10,326 nucleotides of DNA from contig CANCCF010000145.1 of NCBI GenBank assembly GCA_947374485.1, forward strand, positions 1 to 10,326. Reading direction: 5' to 3'. Shown here one piece after another: positions 6,401 through 10,326 of the stretch; within the stretch, counting starts at the first letter, position 1, and the number at the start of each line of letters is the position of its first letter. This stretch comes from Comamonadaceae bacterium. GTDB lineage: Bacteria > Pseudomonadota > Gammaproteobacteria > Burkholderiales > Burkholderiaceae_C. The position numbers were made by a program, and so were the translations under genes. The notes under the pieces were generated by a model. It saw nothing but the letters and a program-made list of their open reading frames with translations, was not told where the DNA came from and did not search any database.

Positions 6401-6405
6401 CTCCT
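6401..6405 (-). promoter_or_regulatory. ribosome binding site deciding the desaturase start
   Basis: AGGAG on the minus strand is 6 nt before the ATG at 6394 and immediately adjacent to the ATG at 6400. It therefore selects the former. The same AGGAGA core precedes the GST-like gene and the ligase. Confidence 0.8.
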
Positions 6406-6416
6406 GCAGCGCATTT

Positions 6417-6863
6417 TCAGTCGGTGGCAAGCTGCACCGGGTTCGCGCTGCGGGCGCCGGTGGCCAGGCGGTTGAGGTACTTGAAGGTGCCAGTGGCGTG
6501 CGCACACAAGTGACCTCGGGCATCGAACACGCTGGCCTGGGTAAAGGCCAGGGTGGCGGTGCGGTGCATGATCTCGCCCTTGGCTACCAGCGGGCCACGC
6601 TGGCTGGGTAGGGCGGGCATCATGAAGCTGGTCTTCATTTCGATGGTGACCACGCCCATCTCCGGGCACAGGCTGCGCGCGGCCGTGGCCATGGTCACAT
6701 CCAGCAGGGTCATCAGCACACCGCCATGCGTGACGGCAAACGAATTCAACAGCTCGGGTTTGGGCGGCAAATGGATTTCTGCGCGCCCGTCTGCAAACAC
6801 TACCAGTTCGCAGCCCAGATGCTGCACGAAGGGGACGTTCACCCCAAAGCTGAGTGGGGTCAT
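6417..6863 (-). CDS. PaaI family hotdog-fold thioesterase
   Basis: A 148-residue single-hotdog thioesterase of the PaaI/YbgC-like group, which hydrolyses acyl- or aryl-CoA thioesters to free acid and CoA in the cytosol. The central helix motif is visible as THGGVLMTLLDVTMATAA: HGG at 46-48 and the candidate catalytic Asp55. It is followed by the strand segment VTIEMKTSFMMPA (72-84). Length is typical. The ATG at 6863 overlaps the stop of the dehydrogenase as ATGA (4 nt), a classic coupling arrangement, and no strong Shine-Dalgarno is needed. It lies in an operon with an acyl-CoA ligase that makes thioesters, so it could release the final product or relieve CoA trapping. Substrate range is not predictable. 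Confidence 0.9.
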   Translation of the reverse strand: MTPLSFGVNVPFVQHLGCELVVFADGRAEIHLPPKPELLNSFAVTHGGVLMTLLDVTMATAARSLCPEMGVVTIEMKTSFMMPALPSQRGPLVAKGEIMHRTATLAFTQASVFDARGHLCAHATGTFKYLNRLATGARSANPVQLATD

Positions 6864-7651
6864 CCCGTGACAGAGCTCACGCCGCCATCCACCGCCAGCC
6901 ACTGGCCGGTGATGTGCTTGCCCGCGTCTGACGCAAACAGCAGGCACACGCCCTTGAGGTCTTCGTCGTCGCCCAGGCGCTTGAGCGGCGCAGCTGCGGC
7001 CATCTGGTCCTCGCCCACGGTACTGAGCAGCCCGGCCGTCATCCTGCTGGGGAAAAAGCCCGGACAAATGGCATTGACGGTGATGTGGTGGGCACCCCAT
7101 TCGGCACCCAGGGCGCGCGTGAAGTTGATGACCGCACCCTTGGAGGTGTTGTAGGCAATGGTCTGCATGAAGGGCGGGTTGCCGTTGAGCCCGGCAATCG
7201 ACGCCACATTGATGATGCGCCCCGAGCGCCTGGCAATCATGCATTTTTTGGCCACCTGCTGGCTGAGCAAAAAGTAGCCGCGCACGTTGAGGTCCATGAC
7301 CTTGTCCCAGGCCGCCACAGGGTGGTCTTCAGCGGGTGCGCCCCAGCTGGCGCCAGCGTTGTTGACCAGAATGTCGATGTCGCCCATGCGGTGCAAGGTG
7401 TCATCCACCAGGCGCGTGATGTCGGCTTCTTTGGCGCAGTCGGCAGCAATCCAGCGCGCATCAATGCCTGCGGCCTGCAGGTCGGCCATGGCCTGCTCCA
7501 GGTCATCGGCCTTGCGCGAGCTGATCATGATGCGGGCCCCCGCCTCACCCAGCGCAAAGGCCATTTGCAGGCCCAGGCCGCGCGAGCCGCCGGTGACCAG
7601 GGCGGTCTTGCCGCTGAGGTCGAAAAGTTGTTGTACCGTGCGTGCGGCCAT
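6860..7651 (-). CDS. short-chain dehydrogenase/reductase (classical SDR)
   Basis: A 263-residue Rossmann-fold NAD(P)(H)-dependent oxidoreductase. Motifs: cofactor loop TGGSRGLG at 20-27, DCAK near 71, NNAG at 97-100, and the active site with Ser151 in NVASIAG, Tyr167 and Lys171 in YNTSK. The PG motif after the sixth strand is ICPGFFPS at 195-202, and the C-terminal strand contains WLAVDGGVSS. Such enzymes reduce 3-ketoacyl or keto groups or oxidise alcohols. The Arg24 in the glycine-rich loop and Ser-Arg-Lys (45-47) after the second strand favour NADP(H) (inference). The ATG at 7651 follows the membrane-protein gene by 9 nt, and the stop overlaps the thioesterase start by 4 nt. Within this operon a role on a hydroxyacyl/ketoacyl intermediate is likely but not shown. 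Confidence 0.93.
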   Translation of the reverse strand: MAARTVQQLFDLSGKTALVTGGSRGLGLQMAFALGEAGARIMISSRKADDLEQAMADLQAAGIDARWIAADCAKEADITRLVDDTLHRMGDIDILVNNAGASWGAPAEDHPVAAWDKVMDLNVRGYFLLSQQVAKKCMIARRSGRIINVASIAGLNGNPPFMQTIAYNTSKGAVINFTRALGAEWGAHHITVNAICPGFFPSRMTAGLLSTVGEDQMAAAAPLKRLGDDEDLKGVCLLFASDAGKHITGQWLAVDGGVSSVTG

Positions 7652-7660
7652 GTCTGCGCC

Positions 7661-7885
7661 CTACTCTTCGCGCTGGCGCGAGCGCCAGTAAAAAGCCACC
7701 AGGCCCATGGCAAGCGCAATACTGCCCACGGCATACAGGCCGGTGGCATCCGCGCCTTGCGTGTTGTCGGTGAACCAGCCCAGCACCAGAGCCAACAGAC
7801 CGCCGTAGACCAGTGGCCAGATGACACGCTCCAGACGCAGCAGGCGCGCGTTGGAGGTGCCGTTGTATTTTTCAAAAAAGGACAT
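7661..7885 (-). CDS. small two-helix membrane protein, unknown function
   Basis: A 74-residue hypothetical protein I cannot place in a family. The N-terminal 20 residues are polar and basic (MSFFEKYNGTSNARLLRLER). Two hydrophobic segments follow, VIWPLVYGGLLALVLGWF at 21-38 and GLYAVGSIALAMGLVAFYW at 49-67, joined by a short polar loop (TDNTQGADAT). It ends in a charged RSRQREE tail. This predicts an inner-membrane hairpin with both ends in the cytosol. The ATG at 7885 has AAGG upstream at 9 nt; a GTG six codons earlier is possible. It sits 89 nt after the ligase and 9 nt before the dehydrogenase. It might anchor soluble partners near the membrane desaturase (inference). Confidence 0.75.
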   Translation of the reverse strand: MSFFEKYNGTSNARLLRLERVIWPLVYGGLLALVLGWFTDNTQGADATGLYAVGSIALAMGLVAFYWRSRQREE

Positions 7886-7974
7886 GGGGATTTGCCTTCG
7901 CACCGCTAGCGGGTCTGTTACTGAATGCCCCCACCATACCCCAAGCCGCCATGCCGCCGTCCATGCCGTGGCTT

Positions 7975-9615
7975 TCAGGTGTTGGGCAGCTGGTAGTCCT
8001 TGAGCATCTCGCGCAGCTTGCTCTTTTGCATCTTGCCGGTGCCGCCCAGCGGAATGGCGTCCACAAACACCACGTCATCGGGAATCTGCCACTTGGCCGT
8101 CTTGCCTTCGTAAAACGCCAGCAGCGATTCACGGCTGACCTCCATGCCCTGCTTTTTCATCACCGCGATGATGGGGCGCTCGTCCCACTTGGGGTGCTTG
8201 ATGCCAATGCAGGCCGCCATGGCCACGGCCGGATGCGCCATGGCGATGTTCTCCACATCAATCGAGCTGATCCACTCGCCGCCAGACTTGATGACGTCCT
8301 TGCTGCGGTCGGTGATCTGCATGTAGCCATCGGCATCGATGTTGGCCACGTCGCCGGTGGGGAACCAGCCGTCCACCAGGATGGAGCCGCCCTCTTTGTC
8401 ACCCACCCCGCGGTAGTATTCGCTGGCGACCCAGGGGCCCTTGACCAGCAGGTCTCCGCAGGCCACGCCATCCCAGGGCAACTCCTGGCCTTCGCCGTCG
8501 ACGATCTTCATGTCCACGCCATACAGGCTGCGGCCTTGTTTGATGCGCACCTTGAGCTGCTCTTCTGGGCTCAACTGCAGGTGCTTGTTTTTTAAGGTGC
8601 ACACCGTGCCCAAGGGCGATATTTCGGTCATGCCCCAGGCATGCAGGACCTCCACACCATAGGTGTCCAGAAAGGCACTGATCATGGCCGGTGGGCAGGC
8701 CGAGCCGCCGATGACCGTGCGTTTGAGGGTGGAGAAGCGCAGGCCATTGCCCTGCATGTGCGACAGCAGCATTTGCCAGACCGTCGGCACCCCGGCGGCA
8801 TAGTTCACCTTCTCGGATTCCAGCATTTCGTAAATGGATTTGCCGTCCATGGCCGGGCCGGGGAAGACCAGCTTGGCGCCGGTCATGGCCGCTGCATAGG
8901 GCAGGCCCCAGGCGTTGACGTGGAACATGGGCACCACCGGCAAAATGGCATCGCGCGCGCTCACGTTCAAGCCGTCCGGCAGTGCGGCGGCAAAGGCATG
9001 CAACAAGGTCGAGCGGTGGCTGTAGAGCACGCCCTTGGGGTTGCCCGTGGTGCCACTGGTGTAACACAGGCTGGAGGCACAGTTCTCCTCAAAATCCGGC
9101 CATTCGTAGCGGCTGGATTGCGCCCCTATCCAGGCCTCGTAACTGATCAGGCCGGGAATGCCGCTGTCGGCGGGCAGGCGGGCCTCGTCGCACAGGGCAA
9201 TGAAGTGCTTGACCGTGCGGCAGCGGCTGTGCACGGCCTGCACGATGGGCAAAAAGCTCAGGTCAAAGCACAGCACCTGGTCTTCGGCGTGGTTGGCGAT
9301 CCAGACAATCTGGTCCGGGTGCAGGCGCGGGTTCAGGGTGTGGATGACGCGGCCGGAGCCACTCACGCCGTAGTACAGCTCCATATGGCGGTAGCCGTTC
9401 CAGGCCAGCGTGGCCACGCGGTCGCCAAAGCCCAGGTTCCAGCGGTCCAGGGCATTCGCCACCTGGCGCGAGCGCGCGGCCAATTGCCGGTAATTCGAGC
9501 GGTGGATGTCCCCCTCCACCCGGCGCGATACCACCTCCACGTCGCCGTGGTGCCGGTCGGCAAATTCGATCAGCGTCGAAATCAACAACTGCTGACCCTG
9601 CATCAATCCAAGCAT
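7975..9615 (-). CDS. AMP-binding acyl-CoA ligase, methylthiopropionyl/medium-chain type
   Basis: A 546-residue ANL-superfamily adenylate-forming ligase that activates a carboxylic acid with ATP to acyl-AMP and then to acyl-CoA. Motifs: P-loop YTSGTTGNPKG at 185-195, PMFHVNAWG at 229-237, WGMTE at 327-331, GWFPTGD at 416-422, the hinge region DRSKDVIKSGGEWIS at 436-450, and the C-terminal catalytic Lys528 in GGTGK. The start MLGLMQGQQLLISTLIEFA and overall pattern resemble DmdB-type 3-(methylthio)propionyl-CoA ligases and AlkK-like medium-chain ligases. That resemblance is from memory, and many such proteins act on ordinary fatty acids. The ATG at 9615 has AGGAG 7 nt upstream. It is the first gene of the minus-strand operon and would supply the CoA thioester for the downstream enzymes. 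Confidence 0.93.
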   Translation of the reverse strand: MLGLMQGQQLLISTLIEFADRHHGDVEVVSRRVEGDIHRSNYRQLAARSRQVANALDRWNLGFGDRVATLAWNGYRHMELYYGVSGSGRVIHTLNPRLHPDQIVWIANHAEDQVLCFDLSFLPIVQAVHSRCRTVKHFIALCDEARLPADSGIPGLISYEAWIGAQSSRYEWPDFEENCASSLCYTSGTTGNPKGVLYSHRSTLLHAFAAALPDGLNVSARDAILPVVPMFHVNAWGLPYAAAMTGAKLVFPGPAMDGKSIYEMLESEKVNYAAGVPTVWQMLLSHMQGNGLRFSTLKRTVIGGSACPPAMISAFLDTYGVEVLHAWGMTEISPLGTVCTLKNKHLQLSPEEQLKVRIKQGRSLYGVDMKIVDGEGQELPWDGVACGDLLVKGPWVASEYYRGVGDKEGGSILVDGWFPTGDVANIDADGYMQITDRSKDVIKSGGEWISSIDVENIAMAHPAVAMAACIGIKHPKWDERPIIAVMKKQGMEVSRESLLAFYEGKTAKWQIPDDVVFVDAIPLGGTGKMQKSKLREMLKDYQLPNT

Positions 9616-9736
9616 GTTTTGTCTCCTGCAAATGAGGGGGTGTGCCGCTGTTCTTGTGGACCGCGTGCATGTGCACCACTAGGCGCATGGTACCCCCTGC
9701 AAGGCCCCAACAAGCGCCCGACTTCGGCAAACAAGG
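9616..9736. other. divergent intergenic region between the ligase operon and selO
   Basis: About 120 nt that must hold the promoter of the six-gene operon. On the minus strand TTGTTG (9708-9713) and TACCAT (9687-9692) are 15 nt apart, a poor but possible sigma-70 pair. A small inverted repeat, GTGCA-TG-TGCAC at 9665-9676, lies downstream of it, where a repressor could act. Neither is strong evidence, and no regulator gene is adjacent within the window. Confidence 0.3.
9623..9627 (-). promoter_or_regulatory. ribosome binding site of the ligase
   Basis: AGGAG on the minus strand, 7 nt before the ATG at 9615, confirms the chosen start. Confidence 0.8.
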
Positions 9737-9742
9737 GACAAT
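9737..9742 (+). promoter_or_regulatory. possible -10 element of a leaderless selO transcript
   Basis: GACAAT matches four of six -10 positions and ends exactly 6 nt before the selO ATG at 9749, with no Shine-Dalgarno between. No -35 is recognisable at 16-18 nt. Confidence 0.3.
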
Positions 9743-9748
9743 CTGCCC

Positions 9749-10326
9749 ATGTCTGTTTCCACCCCTGACGCCCTTTCAGTAGCACCCACGCTTGCATGGC
9801 AGCACAGTTTTGCCGCCTTGGGCGAGCGCTTTTATGTCCCCTTGCAGGCCACACCCCTGCCCGCACCCTATTGGGTGGGCTGCAATGCGGCCTTGGCTGA
9901 AGAACTGGGCTTGCCTGCCGACTGGCAACAGTCGGAGCACTGGCTGCAGGCACTCTCGGGCAATGCGCTGCTGGAGGGGAGCTCGCCGCTGGCCTCGGTC
10001 TACAGCGGCCACCAGTTTGGCGTGTGGGCCGGCCAGTTGGGCGATGGCCGCGCCATCCTGTTGGGCGAGGCCCATGGGCAGGAGTGGCAGCTCAAGGGCG
10101 CGGGCCTGACGCCCTTCTCGCGCATGGGCGATGGCCGCGCCGTCTTGCGCAGCAGCATCCGCGAGTTTTTGTGCAGCGAGGCCATGCACGGCCTACACAT
10201 TCCCACCACGCGCGCCCTGTGTGTGACCGGCTCGGACGCGCCGGTGCGCCGCGAAACCATCGAGACAGCCGCCGTGGTGACGCGCCTGGCACCCAGTTTT
10301 ATCCGCTTCGGCCACTTCGAGCACTT
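9749..10326 (+). CDS. selO: protein adenylyltransferase SelO (YdiU family), 3' end cut by window edge
   Basis: SelO is a pseudokinase-fold enzyme that transfers AMP from ATP to Ser/Thr/Tyr of target proteins, with links to redox stress in studied bacteria. The window holds the first 192 residues of a family usually near 480-500. Diagnostic segments: VYSGHQFGVWAGQLGDGRA at 84-102, and LKGAGLTPFSRMGDGRAVLR at 115-134, continuing SSIREFLCSEAMHGL to 149. Lys116 and Glu139 correspond by position and motif to the nucleotide-binding Lys and Glu of characterised SelO. IPTTRALCVTG follows at 151-161. The metal-binding Asp residues and the C-terminus, where eukaryotic homologues carry selenocysteine, lie beyond the edge. 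The ATG at 9749 is the natural family start. It is divergent from the ligase operon. Confidence 0.96.
   Translation, partial: MSVSTPDALSVAPTLAWQHSFAALGERFYVPLQATPLPAPYWVGCNAALAEELGLPADWQQSEHWLQALSGNALLEGSSPLASVYSGHQFGVWAGQLGDGRAILLGEAHGQEWQLKGAGLTPFSRMGDGRAVLRSSIREFLCSEAMHGLHIPTTRALCVTGSDAPVRRETIETAAVVTRLAPSFIRFGHFEH

Noticed and set aside
6395..6523. 43-residue N-terminal extension of the desaturase
   Set aside because: It would overlap the thioesterase gene and ignore the AGGAG site placed for the ATG at 6394.
6864..7244. N-terminal extension of the thioesterase into the dehydrogenase gene
   Set aside because: The extra residues are an out-of-frame reading of the SDR; the family length and the ATGA overlap support the start at 6863.
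8641..9768. Plus-strand open frame (375 codons) opposite the acyl-CoA ligase
   Set aside because: Antisense shadow of a ligase with every motif in place; the translation has no recognisable domain.
1..10326. CRISPR arrays, insertion sequences, tRNA/rRNA genes, phage or toxin-antitoxin islands
   Set aside because: No regularly spaced repeats, transposase motifs, tRNA-like foldings or integrases were seen; the RatA name derives from a proposed toxin role but no antitoxin partner is evident.

Overview
The window is dense, high-GC bacterial chromosome. Its protein sequences, the guaB / DUF4124 / rnfH / ratA / smpB order and the codon usage point to a betaproteobacterium of the order Burkholderiales, most likely family Comamonadaceae (Acidovorax/Rhodoferax-like). 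That placement is inferred from protein resemblance and synteny, not from a search. There are no RNA genes, insertion sequences, CRISPR arrays or phage genes. Every gene looks intact except the two cut by the window edges.

Left part (1-3151), housekeeping. The 5' three quarters of guaB (IMP dehydrogenase) lies on the minus strand and runs off the left edge. Divergent from it is an exported DUF4124 protein. Next comes an 11-nt overlapping minus-strand pair, ratA (START/COQ10-like) and rnfH (ubiquitin-like fold). Divergent from ratA is smpB, the tmRNA-binding protein, closed by a near-perfect hairpin terminator that can serve both strands.

Middle (3181-4409). A small, very basic 56-residue protein of unknown function lies on the minus strand and ends at the same terminator. 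Divergent from it is a class I/II-type histone-deacetylase-fold amidohydrolase with all zinc and catalytic residues visible.

Right part (4414-9615), the most interesting region. Six minus-strand genes are transcribed from right to left: an acyl-CoA ligase of the methylthiopropionyl/medium-chain type, a two-helix 74-residue membrane protein, a short-chain dehydrogenase, a PaaI-type hotdog thioesterase, a membrane fatty-acid desaturase with three histidine boxes, and a long glutathione-S-transferase-like protein with a beta-rich tail. Five of the six are coupled by gaps or overlaps of 22 nt or less. The ligase, desaturase and GST starts each have an AGGAGA Shine-Dalgarno. The order suggests a pathway that activates an organic or fatty acid to a CoA thioester, redox-modifies or desaturates the acyl chain, and releases it. 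The substrate cannot be read from the sequence. I do not know of a described pathway with this exact composition; this is the best candidate here for an uncharacterised system.

Far right (9749-end): the N-terminal 192 residues of selO (protein AMPylator of the YdiU family), divergent from the ligase. Several plus-strand genes (DUF4124, the deacetylase, selO) lack a Shine-Dalgarno and have a -10-like hexamer ending exactly 6 nt before the ATG, which suggests leaderless transcripts.
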